Assembly: GCF_036237315.1 (NCBI RefSeq)
Contig: NZ_CP108356.1
Location: forward strand, 5,895,501-5,959,500
Direction: 5' to 3'
DNA from: Streptomyces sp. NBC_01351
GTDB taxonomy: Bacteria > Actinomycetota > Actinomycetes > Streptomycetales > Streptomycetaceae
DNA: 64,000 nt
The notes beneath the pieces were generated by a model. The model was not told where the DNA came from, did no database searches, and was given only the letters and a program-made list of their open reading frames with translations. The first letter of the stretch is position 1; the number at the start of each line of letters is the position of its first letter. Below are positions 17,404-25,905 of the stretch, in pieces. Both the position numbers and the translations under genes were made by a program.

Positions 17404-17643
17404 ATGGCCCTGTTCAAGAAGCGCCAGGTGGGCAAACCGGGCGAGTGGTACTACTGCCTGGTCCACAAGAAGGTCGAGGAAGGCCCCGAGTGCCCCGCCA
17501 AGGACCGCTTCGGTCCGTACGAGACGCCCGAGGAGGCGAACCGAGCCATGGAGACGGCGGAGGAACGCAACCTCGAATGGCAGAACGACCCGAAGTGGAA
17601 CGACAAGTCCCGCGAGGGGGACGAGGGCACGGCCGCCCCCTAG
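17404..17643 (+). CDS. Small conserved actinobacterial protein, function unknown
   Basis: A 79-residue soluble protein: [20 protein letters not shown], then [20 protein letters not shown], an acidic [14 protein letters not shown] helix and a charged tail. Two cysteines (YYCLVHKK and [12 protein letters not shown]) could bind metal. I recognise it only as a protein commonly found next to map in Streptomyces. The start is supported by GAGAGGAG about 12 bases upstream. Confidence 0.75.
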   Translation: MALFKKRQVGKPGEWYYCLVHKKVEEGPECPAKDRFGPYETPEEANRAMETAEERNLEWQNDPKWNDKSREGDEGTAAP

Positions 17644-17648
17644 GACTC

Positions 17649-18308
17649 CTACCAGCGGCTGGGCGGCGGGGCGGTCAGCTGATCGGCCAGCCGCGCCAGC
17701 CGGTCCCGGAAGCGGCGCGGCCCGCGCTGCACCGGCAGGCTGTTCTCCCCGGCCGCCGCGCTGACCAGGTGCTGCACGGTGTCCAGATCCATCCCCCGGC
17801 TACCTCCCCCAGACTCCGTCCGGGGGGACCCCCATGGAGGTGCCCCCATGGCGGCGCCGTCCGGCACCGACAGCGCGTCGTGCGCGAGCATGCCCAGATC
17901 CGGGTCCCCGCCGTCCAGGGACAGTACGGTCGCACCCGCGCGCCGGGCGTCGTGGACCCGCTCCAGCAGCCCCTCGCCCGGCTCCTGCGGGGCCACCACC
18001 AGCAGCGTGTGCCCGCGCCGGGCCGCCTCCAGCCGGCTCAGCCCCACCGACAGGTGCGGCGGCTCCCCGGGCAGCACGTGGTGGCGTACGAGCGTGGGCG
18101 CCAGCTCCGGCAGCCCCGACCAGGCGGCCTCGTCCACCAGGTGCGCCGCCAGGTGCCAGGGCTCGTAGCTCTCGGTCCCCACCAGCAGCAGGTTCCCGCC
18201 CGCGGGTACGACGGAACGCCGCAGCACCCCGGCGAAACGGCGCGCGGCGCCCGGCCACTGCGTACCGGCGAGCACCTCGCGCAGCAGCGCGACTCTGACG
18301 GCGTCCAT
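17649..18308 (-). CDS. Conserved hypothetical protein, SIS-like, carrying an A-repeat fragment
   Basis: A 219-residue soluble protein. An N-terminal helical part (MDAVRVALLREVLAG) is followed by alternating strand-helix segments such as GNLLLVGTESYEPWHLA, TLLVVAPQEPGEG and ATVLSLDGGDPDLG. This resembles a sugar-isomerase (SIS)-type alpha/beta fold, a weak assignment. Near residue 160 the text switches to AMGAPPWGSPRTESGGG, encoded by a rearranged piece of the A-type repeat (17803-17851), and then resumes with DLDTVQHLVSAAAGE. The frame stays open, so the gene may still work. ATG 18308 is chosen over an upstream ATG that runs into the divergent gene's leader. Confidence 0.65.
   Translation of the reverse strand: MDAVRVALLREVLAGTQWPGAARRFAGVLRRSVVPAGGNLLLVGTESYEPWHLAAHLVDEAAWSGLPELAPTLVRHHVLPGEPPHLSVGLSRLEAARRGHTLLVVAPQEPGEGLLERVHDARRAGATVLSLDGGDPDLGMLAHDALSVPDGAAMGAPPWGSPRTESGGGSRGMDLDTVQHLVSAAAGENSLPVQRGPRRFRDRLARLADQLTAPPPSRW
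17803..17851 (-). repeat. A-type repeat fragment, copy 3 (inside a coding gene)
   Basis: Positions 17809-17834 are identical (26 bases) to 8710-8735 of the intergenic A-type copy. The neighbouring GGAGGTGCCCCCA, which precedes that segment in copy 2, here follows it, so the fragment is rearranged. It adds Pro/Gly/Ser-rich codons to the hypothetical gene. Confidence 0.75.
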
Positions 18309-18412
18309 ACCGGCATCCTGCCGCATGGACGGGACAAACGTGACCGCTTCCCGCCCGTTCCCGTCCCTTCCGCCCCTTCGACTGTTGCCTACTCGGCAGT
18401 ACCCTCGCCCCC

Positions 18413-19117
18413 ATGACTTCAACGGAGAACACGCAGAAGCCGCCGGTCAAGGACCCGTGGGAGCTCCCGGACGTCTCCGGCCTCGTCGTCGGCGTCCTCG
18501 GCGGCACCGGCGACCAGGGCCGCGGCCTCGCCTACCGGCTCGCCCGGGCCGGCCAGAAGGTGATCATCGGCTCCCGCGCCGCCGACCGCGCGCGGACCGC
18601 GGCGGACGAGCTCGGCCTCGGCGTGGAGGGCGCGGACAACGCCGAATGCGCACGCCGCAGCGACATCGTCATCATCGCCGTGCCGTGGGAGGGCCACGCC
18701 AAGACCCTCGAAGCACTGCGCGAGGACCTCGCGGGCAAGCTCGTCGTGGACTGCGTCAACCCGCTCGGCTTCGACAAGCAGGGCGCGTACGCCCTCCAGG
18801 TCGAGGAGGGCAGCGCCGCCCAGCAGGCCGCCGCACTGCTCCCCGACTCCCGGGTCACCGCCGCCTTCCACCACCTCTCGGCGGTCCTGCTCCAGGACGA
18901 GTCGATCGACGAGATCGACACCGACGTGATGGTCCTCGGCGAATCCCGCGCGGACACGGACCTCGTCCAGGCCCTCGCCGCCCGCATCCCGGGCATGCGC
19001 GGAGTCTTCGCGGGCCGGCTGCGCAACGCCCACCAGGTCGAGTCCCTGGTGGCGAACCTGATCTCCACGAACCGCCGCTACAAGGCCCACGCGGGCCTGC
19101 GCATCACGGACGTCTAG
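18413..19117 (+). CDS. npdG: NADPH-dependent F420 reductase
   Basis: A 234-residue Rossmann-fold enzyme moving hydride between NADPH and coenzyme F420. GVLGGTGDQGRGLAYRLARA (about 28-47) binds NADP, with the arginine in GSRAADRAR contacting its phosphate. DIVIIAVPWEGH, VVDCVNPL and HHLSAVLL are hallmarks of the NpdG family. Start MTSTENTQK at 18413; no strong ribosome binding site is visible. It is divergent from the SIS-like gene. It supplies reduced F420 for the many F420-dependent reductases of actinomycetes. Confidence 0.93.
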   Translation: MTSTENTQKPPVKDPWELPDVSGLVVGVLGGTGDQGRGLAYRLARAGQKVIIGSRAADRARTAADELGLGVEGADNAECARRSDIVIIAVPWEGHAKTLEALREDLAGKLVVDCVNPLGFDKQGAYALQVEEGSAAQQAAALLPDSRVTAAFHHLSAVLLQDESIDEIDTDVMVLGESRADTDLVQALAARIPGMRGVFAGRLRNAHQVESLVANLISTNRRYKAHAGLRITDV

Positions 19118-19217
19118 ACCCCCGCCGGTTCCTTCCCGTCTTTACGGGAGCACTGCGGGGCATGGGGGACACTGGGAGGGCTCGACCCGTGCAGTGTGTT
19201 TCCGAGGAGCTCTCCCC

Positions 19218-19400
19218 ATGCCCCGCCTTGCCGTCTTCGCCGTAGTCGTCTGCGTCCTCGCGACGGCCGCGGCCGTCGTCGCCTTCGTCGAGGGCAACTA
19301 CATCGGGATCGTGTGGGTGCTGCTCGCGGGCCTCACGTCCAACATGGCCTGGTACTACCTGCGCAAGGCGAAGGCGGAGAAGGCCGCGCGCACCTCCTAG
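19218..19400 (+). CDS. Small membrane protein with two helices
   Basis: A 60-residue protein: two TM helices (about 4-23 and 28-47) joined by EGNYIG, ending in the basic RKAKAEKAARTS. GAGGAG nine bases before ATG 19218 supports this start over an upstream ATG at 19194. Family unknown. Its stop overlaps that of the convergent protease gene through a shared CTAG. Confidence 0.75.
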   Translation: MPRLAVFAVVVCVLATAAAVVAFVEGNYIGIVWVLLAGLTSNMAWYYLRKAKAEKAARTS

Positions 19401-20197
19401 TTCGAGGGGACCGCGCAGGCGACGCCGGTGTCCTGCCAGAAGCGGTAGAGGGCGTAGCCGCAGCCCGACTCCCGGTTCTCGACGCCGAGGGCGGACAGTA
19501 CGTCGTACACGACGTCGAAGAAGAAGACGTTGACCTCCGGGATCCACAGCAGCGCGAACACGGCGATCAGGCCGAACGGCGCCAGCGGCTCCACCTGGCG
19601 GCGGACGCCGTAGGAGAGCCACGGCTCGATGATCCCGTAGCCGTCCAGGCCCGGCACCGGCAGGAAGTTCAGGATCGCCGCCGAGACCTGGAGCAGGGCG
19701 AGGAAGGCGAGCGCGTACCGGAAGGCCGTCGGGACGCCGTCGAGGGCGTCCAGCCAGAAGGGCGCCGTGCACACGACGGCAAACGCCACGTTGGTGAGCG
19801 GACCCGCCGCCGAGATGAAGCTGTGCTTCCAGCGGCCCTGGATTCGGCCGCGCTCGATGTACACGGCGCCGCCGGGCAGGCCCAGCCCGCCCATGATCAC
19901 GAACAGCACCGGCAGGACGATGCTCAGCAGCGCGTGCGTGTACTTGAGCGGATTCAGCGTCAGGTAGCCCTTGGCGCCCACCGACAGGTCGCCGCTGTGC
20001 AGGGCGGTGCGGGCGTGCGCGTACTCGTGCAGGCAGAGGGAGACGATCCACGCCGAGGTCACGAAGAGGAAGACGGCGAGGCCGGTGCTCGTCGCGTACT
20101 GGGTCCACACCGCCCAGCCGGTGACCGCCATGACGGCGACGATGCCGAGGAACACGGAACTTATGCGCCGCTCACTGCGGCTGCCCTGATGACCCAT
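19397..20197 (-). CDS. Site-2 protease family (M50-like) membrane metalloprotease
   Basis: A 266-residue polytopic protein with zinc motif HEYAH (57-61) in a TM helix after SAWIVSLCL and the second motif NFLPVPGLDGYGI, corresponding to the NxxPxxxLDG signature of S2P/rhomboid-independent intramembrane proteases. About six helices. Such proteins cleave membrane-bound regulators or housekeeping substrates; no partner anti-sigma factor is adjacent. ATG 20197 (MGHQGSRSERR) is preferred; an ATG ten codons upstream extends towards the divergent AfsR-like gene. Confidence 0.9.
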   Translation of the reverse strand: MGHQGSRSERRISSVFLGIVAVMAVTGWAVWTQYATSTGLAVFLFVTSAWIVSLCLHEYAHARTALHSGDLSVGAKGYLTLNPLKYTHALLSIVLPVLFVIMGGLGLPGGAVYIERGRIQGRWKHSFISAAGPLTNVAFAVVCTAPFWLDALDGVPTAFRYALAFLALLQVSAAILNFLPVPGLDGYGIIEPWLSYGVRRQVEPLAPFGLIAVFALLWIPEVNVFFFDVVYDVLSALGVENRESGCGYALYRFWQDTGVACAVPSN

Positions 20198-20270
20198 GCG
20201 GCGAAACCTATCCCGCGGGCTGGGCATAAATGAGGTCGGGGCCGGGCGCCCTTACGGGGACAATGGGCCG

Positions 20271-23200
20271 GTGCGTTACGTGATTCTCGGCACCGCCCAG
20301 GCCATCCGCGACGACGGGACCCCCGTCGCCGTCGGCGGAGCACGCCTGCGGGCACTGCTGACCGCGCTCGCGCTGCGGCCGGGCCGGGTGGTGCCGGCGC
20401 ACCTGCTGGTCGACGAGGTGTGGGACGGGGACCGGCCGGCCGACGCCGCGGCCGCCCTGCAGGCACTGGTCGCGCGGCTGCGGCGGGCGCTCGGGCACGA
20501 GGCCGTGCGCTCCGCGGACGGCGGCTACCGGCTGGCCGCCGAGCGGGAGGACGTCGACCTGTACCGCTTCGAGCGGCTCGCGCGGGCCGGGGAGTCGGCG
20601 CTGGCCGCGGGGGATCCGGCCAAGGCCACCGCCCTGTACGACGAGGCCCTCGCCCTGTGGCGCGGGCCCGCGCTCACGGACCTGCCCGACCCGGCCGGGG
20701 AGGCCGAGCGCTGGGAGGCCGTACGGTCCGACGCGCGCCGCAGCCGGCTCGCGGCGGCCCTCGCCCTGGGGCGGGCCGAGCAGGCCCTGCCCGAGCTGAC
20801 CGCCCTGTGCGCGCAGCAGCCGCTGGACGAACCGCTCCAGGCCCTGCGCATCCGCGCCCTGCGCGACGCGGGCCGCCCCGCCGAGGCGCTGGCCGCGTAC
20901 GAGTCGGTCCGGCGCGACCTCGCCGACCGCCTGGGCACGCACCCCGGCCCGGCGCTGCGCGCCCTCCACGCCGACCTTCTGTCCCCGCCGCCCCCCTGGC
21001 CGAGCGCGGCCCCGGCCACCCCCGGCCCCGGCGGGGATCCCGCCCGGCCCGGGGCCTGGTCCCCCTACCCAGGCGCACCCGCTCCCGACGGCGCCACGGC
21101 CGGTCCGGGCGCGCAACTCCCGTACCGGGGAACCGGCGCGGCCGGGTACCCGGCCCACGACGGCCGCCCGGCCGGCCTGGGCCAGGCGCCCGGCGGTACT
21201 GGAGCCCACGGGGGGACCGGGCAGGGCGGTCACCCGGCCGGCCACGGAGCCGTAGTTGGTCACCCCGTAGGCCACGGCGGCGTAGCCGGTCACCCAGGCC
21301 AGGCGCCCGGCGGTGTCGGCACCGCGGCCGGGCTCGGGCAAGCCCCGTACCCGGCACCCCGCCAGGGGAATCTGCGGGCGCGCCTGACCACCTTCGTCGG
21401 GCGGGAGGACGACATCGGGGTCATCGGGGACGACCTCGCGCGGGCCCGGCTCGTCACGCTGCTCGGGCCCGGCGGGGCCGGGAAGACGCGGCTCTCGCAG
21501 GAGGCCGCCGAGGCGCACGGCGCCCGCGGGGACTGGCCCGACGGGGTGTGGCTCGTGGAACTGGCCCCGGTGGACGACCCGGACGACGTCGCCGAAGCCG
21601 CGCTCGCCGCACTCGGGGCGCGCGAGACCAAGCTGCGCGGAGCCGCCGCCGAGGAGCTGCGGGCGCTGACCGACCGCCACGGCGACGACCCCCTCGACCG
21701 GCTCGCCGAGCACTGCGCGCGGCGCCGGCTCCTGCTGATCCTCGACAACTGCGAGCACGTCATCGGCGCCGCCGCCCGGCTCGCCGAGGAGCTTCTCGCG
21801 CACTGCCCCGGTGTGCAGATCCTCGCCACCAGCCGCGAACCCCTCGGCGTGCCGGGGGAGTCCCTGCGGCCCGTGGAGCCGCTGCCCGACCCGGTCGCGC
21901 TGCGGCTCCTCGCGGACCGCGGCGCCGCCGCGCGGCCCGGGTTCCGTACCGAGGACGACCCGGCCGCCGCCGCCGAGATCTGCCGCCGCCTCGACGGGCT
22001 GCCGCTCGCCATCGAGCTCGCCGCCGCCCGGTTGCGGCTCCTGACGCCCCGGCAGATCGCAGATCGGCTCGACGACCGCTTCCGGCTGCTCACCAGCGGC
22101 GCCCGGACCGTGCTGCCCCGGCAGCAGACCCTGCGCGCCGTCGTCGACTGGTCCTGGGACCTGCTCGACGAGCCCGAACGCGCCGTGCTGCGTCGGCTGT
22201 CCGTCTTCGCGGGCGGCTGCGACCTCGCCGCCGCCGAGGCCGTGTGCGCGGACCCGTCCTACGACGTCGCCGACGTCCTCGGCTCGCTCGTCGACAAGTC
22301 CCTCGTCGTCGCCGCCCCCGGAGCCGACGGCTCCGCCATGCGCTACCGGCTGCTGGAGACCGTCGGCGAGTACGCCGCCGAGCAGCTCACCGGCGCCGTG
22401 GGCGACCGCCAGGACACCGAGCGGCGCCACCTCGTCCACTACCGCGAACTCGCCCGCACCAGCGAGCCCCTGCTGCGCGGCCACGGCCAGCGCGCCGCCG
22501 CCGACCGGCTCGGCACCGAGTACGAGAACCTGCGCACCGCCCTGCGCCGGGCCGTCGCCGCCCGCGACGCCGGCGAGGTGCTGTGCCTCATCCACTCCCT
22601 CGGCTGGTACTGGCACATGCACGACCTGCGCACCGAGTCCCGGCACTGGACGGAGGCGGCCGTGCCCCTGGGACCCGACCCCTTCGCGCCGCCCTTCACA
22701 CCCGCCGCGCCCGTGTACGAGCGGATCGTGGACACCCCGCCGCCGTACGACGGCGAGCTGCTCACCGAGGCCTGGCGGGCGATCCACCTGGTCCGGCTGG
22801 CGGCCCGGGACCAGACCAACGCCACCTGGGACACCCCGGAGGTACGGGCCCTGGTCGAGGGAGTGATCGCCACCTACCGGCCCGGGCTCCCGCAGACCTG
22901 CCGGATGCCCGCCTCCCTGTGGATCTACCCCGTCATGATCATGGGCGACCCGGGGCTGCTCCAGCGCGTCATCGACGCGACCGTCCACACCGCCCGCGAG
23001 CTCGGTTACCGCTGGGAGCTCGCCTCCGCCCTCCAGCTGCGCGCCAACATCCTCGCCAACCGGGCCGACTGGGCCGGCGACGCCTCCCGCGACGCCGAGG
23101 AGAGCCTGGCCCTCTTCCGGGAGCTCGGCGACGACTGGGGCTGCGCCGAAGCCCTCTCCGCCCGCGGCGAGGCCCGCGAGAAACGGGGCCGGTACGCCCT

Positions 23201-23885
23201 GGCCACCCAGGACTACCGGGCAGCCATCGAGCACGCCGAACGACTCGGAGCCAAGGCGCAGGTGACGGTGTTGCGGGTGCGGATGGCCGGGGCCCTCTCC
23301 GAGGACGGGCAGATGGAGGAGGCCGAGGCCATCCTCACCGAGGTCGTCGCCTCCGTGCAGGAGTTCGGCAACGAGGCCATGCCCGCCGCCCGGCTGTTCT
23401 TCGCGGGCGTCCTCGGCCGCACCGGCCGGATCGACGCGGCCCGCGTCCAGATCCAGATCCTGCGCGACGAGTTCGCCTTCGGCGCGTACGCCATCTTCGA
23501 CGCGTTCCTGCTCGGCATGATGGCCTGGCTGGACAACCAGGAGGGCCGGTACGAGGGCGCGCTCGGCTGCCTGCGCCAGGCCCTGGCAGCCGTGGAGGAC
23601 CCGCTCGCGCGGATGGTCGCCCCGCAGATGTCGGCCGTGTACCTGATGACCTCGGCCCTCTCCCTGGCCGCGCTCGGCGGCCCGCGGCGGGCCCACGACG
23701 CGGCCCGGCTGCTCGGCGCCTACCGGGCGCACCTGCCGCTCGCGCACTTCCCCGTCACCACGGAACGCGAGGACGCCGCCCGTGCCGAGGAACTGGCACG
23801 GGCGGAGCTCGGGGACACCGCCTACGAAGCGGCGTACGCCGAAGGCGGCGGCCTCACCCTGGAGGAAGCCGCCGCCCTCGTCTGA
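20271..23885 (+). CDS. AfsR/SARP-type ATPase transcriptional regulator
   Basis: A 1204-residue multidomain regulator. It contains an OmpR-like winged helix (1-90, VRALLTALALRPGRVVPA... VDEVWDG), a bacterial transcriptional activation domain (about 95-245, ending GPALRALHADLL), and a Gly/His/Pro-rich linker (about 245-365). An NB-ARC ATPase follows, with Walker A GPGGAGKT (about 400), Walker B LLILDNCEH, GLPLAIELAAARL and the downstream winged helix. C-terminal TPR-like repeats run from about 720. SARP proteins bind 11-bp-spaced direct repeats at secondary-metabolism promoters. GTG 20271 starts directly at the domain. Only 59 bases separate it from the convergent DrrAB exporter operon. Confidence 0.92.
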   Translation: MRYVILGTAQAIRDDGTPVAVGGARLRALLTALALRPGRVVPAHLLVDEVWDGDRPADAAAALQALVARLRRALGHEAVRSADGGYRLAAEREDVDLYRFERLARAGESALAAGDPAKATALYDEALALWRGPALTDLPDPAGEAERWEAVRSDARRSRLAAALALGRAEQALPELTALCAQQPLDEPLQALRIRALRDAGRPAEALAAYESVRRDLADRLGTHPGPALRALHADLLSPPPPWPSAAPATPGPGGDPARPGAWSPYPGAPAPDGATAGPGAQLPYRGTGAAGYPAHDGRPAGLGQAPGGTGAHGGTGQGGHPAGHGAVVGHPVGHGGVAGHPGQAPGGVGTAAGLGQAPYPAPRQGNLRARLTTFVGREDDIGVIGDDLARARLVTLLGPGGAGKTRLSQEAAEAHGARGDWPDGVWLVELAPVDDPDDVAEAALAALGARETKLRGAAAEELRALTDRHGDDPLDRLAEHCARRRLLLILDNCEHVIGAAARLAEELLAHCPGVQILATSREPLGVPGESLRPVEPLPDPVALRLLADRGAAARPGFRTEDDPAAAAEICRRLDGLPLAIELAAARLRLLTPRQIADRLDDRFRLLTSGARTVLPRQQTLRAVVDWSWDLLDEPERAVLRRLSVFAGGCDLAAAEAVCADPSYDVADVLGSLVDKSLVVAAPGADGSAMRYRLLETVGEYAAEQLTGAVGDRQDTERRHLVHYRELARTSEPLLRGHGQRAAADRLGTEYENLRTALRRAVAARDAGEVLCLIHSLGWYWHMHDLRTESRHWTEAAVPLGPDPFAPPFTPAAPVYERIVDTPPPYDGELLTEAWRAIHLVRLAARDQTNATWDTPEVRALVEGVIATYRPGLPQTCRMPASLWIYPVMIMGDPGLLQRVIDATVHTARELGYRWELASALQLRANILANRADWAGDASRDAEESLALFRELGDDWGCAEALSARGEAREKRGRYALATQDYRAAIEHAERLGAKAQVTVLRVRMAGALSEDGQMEEAEAILTEVVASVQEFGNEAMPAARLFFAGVLGRTGRIDAARVQIQILRDEFAFGAYAIFDAFLLGMMAWLDNQEGRYEGALGCLRQALAAVEDPLARMVAPQMSAVYLMTSALSLAALGGPRRAHDAARLLGAYRAHLPLAHFPVTTEREDAARAEELARAELGDTAYEAAYAEGGGLTLEEAAALV

Positions 23886-23902
23886 CCCGCCCCCCGGTCA
23901 GG

Positions 23903-23932
23903 GGCCCGTCCGGGACGCGATCCGAACGGGCC
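23903..23932. terminator. Possible terminator hairpin between convergent genes
   Basis: GGCCCGT (23903-23909) pairs with ACGGGCC (23926-23932) across a 16-base GC-rich loop, in the 59-bp gap between the AfsR-like gene and the exporter operon. No T-run; moderate support. Confidence 0.4.
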
Positions 23933-23944
23933 GGCCGAGCCGGA

Positions 23945-24799
23945 TCAGGTCTTCTGGCGGAACTTGCGGACCGCGAGCGGCATGGTGACCGCCGTGATGG
24001 CGAGGGACCAGGCCAGCGTCATCCACACCGAGTTGCCGAGCGGAGTGCCGTTGATCAGCCCGCGGGCCGCGTCGGCCAGGTTGGACAGCGGGTTGTAGTC
24101 GGTGAAGGACTGCAGCCAGCCCGGCATGGTGGTCGGCGGGACGAAGATCGAGCTGCCGAACTGCAGCGGCATCAGGACGATCATCGCCATGCCCTGGACG
24201 GCCTGCGGGGTCTTCATGGTGAGACCGAGCAGGATGAAGATCCACATCAGCGAGGCGCCGAAGACGGCGGACAGGCCGATGGCGAGGAGCAGTTCCAGCA
24301 CCGAGGTCTTGATCGACAGGCCCAGGATGAACCCGACGGACAGCAGGATCGCGATGGCGACCATCATCCGGCCCAGCTCGACCACGATCTTGGCGATGAG
24401 CACCGAGGAGCGGGCGATCGGCATGGACCGGAAGCGGTCCATCACGCCCTTCTTGAAGTCGTCGTTGACGCCGGTGCCGACGCCCATCGCGATGTTCATG
24501 CCCATCATGGCCATCAGGCCGGGGACCATGTAATTGACGTACTCGCCCTGGTTGCCCTTGCCGGAGATCGCGCCGCCGAAGACGAACACGAACAGCAGCG
24601 TGAAGACGATCGGCGTGAACAGGACGTCGAACATCGACTCGGGGTCCTGCTTGATCTGCAGCGCGTTGCGGCGCACCAGCGCGCCGATGTGCCGCAGGTT
24701 GGCCCGCAGGCCGATCCGGCCCTCGGAGGGCACGGCGGCGGAGCCTGCCGCCGGGGCGGCCGCGGCGCCGGCCGGCTTCGTCGTGGTTACGGTGCTCAT
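23945..24799 (-). CDS. DrrB-type ABC-2 exporter permease
   Basis: A 284-residue ABC-2 permease with six helices. After an Ala/Pro-rich N-tail come LVRRNALQIKQDPESMFDVL (the cytoplasmic entry helix), VFTLLFVFVFGGAI, YVNYMVPGLMAMMG, the conserved DDFKKGVMDRFRSMPIARSS loop and MPLQFGSSIFVPPTTMPGWL. This pattern matches daunorubicin-resistance DrrB proteins. ATG 24799 overlaps the stop of the ATPase gene (ATGA), so both are translated as a coupled pair. The transported compound is unknown. Confidence 0.92.
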   Translation of the reverse strand: MSTVTTTKPAGAAAAPAAGSAAVPSEGRIGLRANLRHIGALVRRNALQIKQDPESMFDVLFTPIVFTLLFVFVFGGAISGKGNQGEYVNYMVPGLMAMMGMNIAMGVGTGVNDDFKKGVMDRFRSMPIARSSVLIAKIVVELGRMMVAIAILLSVGFILGLSIKTSVLELLLAIGLSAVFGASLMWIFILLGLTMKTPQAVQGMAMIVLMPLQFGSSIFVPPTTMPGWLQSFTDYNPLSNLADAARGLINGTPLGNSVWMTLAWSLAITAVTMPLAVRKFRQKT

Positions 24800-25797
24800 G
24801 CCGCGACCTCCTCGGTCGTCTCGGTCGTCTCGGTGGTGGGCTTCTGGCCGGTGATCGACAGGAACACCTCGTCCAGGCTGGGCAGGTACGTGCCGAGGTC
24901 GGCGATCGCGTACCCGCGGGCGGCCAGCACGCCGACCACGGCGGTCAGCTGCTCGTCGCTCAGGATCGGGACCAGCAGCACGCCCTCGTCCGGGACGGCC
25001 TGCGTGCCCGCCACCCCGTCGAGCCCGGTCTCGGCCAGCGAGCGGGCCATGCCCGGCAGGTCCGACGGGTCCACGGGACGGATCTTCAGGGTGCGGCCGC
25101 CGACGCGGGCCTTCAGCTCGTCGACCTTGCCGTTCGCGATGACCTTGCCGCGGTCGATGACCGTCAGCTCGCTCGCGAGCTGCTCGGCCTCCTCCATGTA
25201 CTGGGTGGTGAGCAGCACGGTGGCCCCCTCGGCGACCAGCCGCTGCACCTCGTCCCACACCTCGTTGCGGGTGCGGGGGTCCAGACCGGTGGTCGGCTCG
25301 TCCAGGTAGAGGACGGCCGGGTTGCCGATCAGCGAGGCGGCGAGGTCGAGCCGGCGGCGCATACCGCCGGAGTAGTTCATCGCGGCCTTCTTGGCGGCCT
25401 CGGTGAGCGAGAACCGCTCCAGCATCTCGTCGGCGCGGGTGCGGGCGTCCTTGCGGGACAGGTCCAGCAGCCGGCCGATCATGTAGAGGTTCTCCCAGCC
25501 GGAGAGCTTCTCGTCGACCGAGGCGTACTGGCCGGTGAGGCCTATGGTGCGGCGCAGCTGCCGCGGCTGGCGGACCACGTCGTAGCCCGCGACCGTGGCC
25601 GTGCCGGCGTCCGGGGTGATCAGGGTGGAAAGGCAGCGGACCAGGGTGGTCTTGCCGGCGCCGTTCGGTCCGAGGACCCCGAGGACGGTGCCCTCGCGGA
25701 CGTCCAGGTCGACCCCGTCCAGCGCCTTGGTGTCGCCGTAGTGCTTGACCAGCCCCCGCACTTCGACGGCGTTGTGCTTCTTGTCGTTTCGCGTCAT
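24796..25797 (-). CDS. DrrA-type ABC exporter ATP-binding protein
   Basis: ATPase partner of the downstream permease, about 333 residues from ATG 25797 (MTRNDKKH); an alternative ATG lies three codons upstream. Walker A GPNGAGKTT, Q-loop GLTGQYASVDEKLSG, signature YSGGMRRRLDLA, Walker B VLYLDEPTTGLD and the DrrA-type C-terminal domain (LDEVFLSITGQ) are present. The family exports anthracyclines and other natural products. Just upstream are four GACAG direct repeats with an 11-bp period (25823-25860), a spacing used by SARP activators, and a SARP-type regulator is the convergent neighbour. Confidence 0.92.
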   Translation of the reverse strand: MTRNDKKHNAVEVRGLVKHYGDTKALDGVDLDVREGTVLGVLGPNGAGKTTLVRCLSTLITPDAGTATVAGYDVVRQPRQLRRTIGLTGQYASVDEKLSGWENLYMIGRLLDLSRKDARTRADEMLERFSLTEAAKKAAMNYSGGMRRRLDLAASLIGNPAVLYLDEPTTGLDPRTRNEVWDEVQRLVAEGATVLLTTQYMEEAEQLASELTVIDRGKVIANGKVDELKARVGGRTLKIRPVDPSDLPGMARSLAETGLDGVAGTQAVPDEGVLLVPILSDEQLTAVVGVLAARGYAIADLGTYLPSLDEVFLSITGQKPTTETTETTEEVAA

Positions 25798-25822
25798 GTC
25801 CACCATGGGACCAGGTGCCACT

Positions 25823-25860
25823 GACAGACGACCGACAGACGACCGACAGCGAGCCGACAG
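25823..25860 (-). promoter_or_regulatory. Four 11-bp-spaced direct repeats upstream of the exporter operon
   Basis: GACAG recurs at 25823, 25834, 25845 and 25856, an exact 11-bp period; the first two full units read GACAGACGACC. SARP regulators bind heptamers at 11-bp intervals. The nearest repeat ends 26 bases from the DrrA start, which would imply a very short leader. The repeats partly overlap the panB terminator stem. Confidence 0.45.
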
Positions 25861-25890
25861 CCCGCCGACGTACGGTCGGCGGGCTGTCGG
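25854..25890 (-). terminator. Hairpin terminator downstream of panB
   Basis: A perfect 16-bp stem (CCGACAGCCCGCCGAC with its complement) around the loop GTACG, starting 16 bases after the panB stop. No U-run, as is common in Streptomyces. It separates panB from the DrrAB operon on the same strand. Confidence 0.8.
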
Positions 25891-25905
25891 CCGGTGTTCA
25901 ACCCG

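Noticed and set aside
20208..23747. Long open frame antisense to the AfsR-like gene
   Set aside because: Low-complexity Gly/Val/Gln text with no recognisable domain; the plus-strand protein has complete SARP, NB-ARC and TPR signatures.
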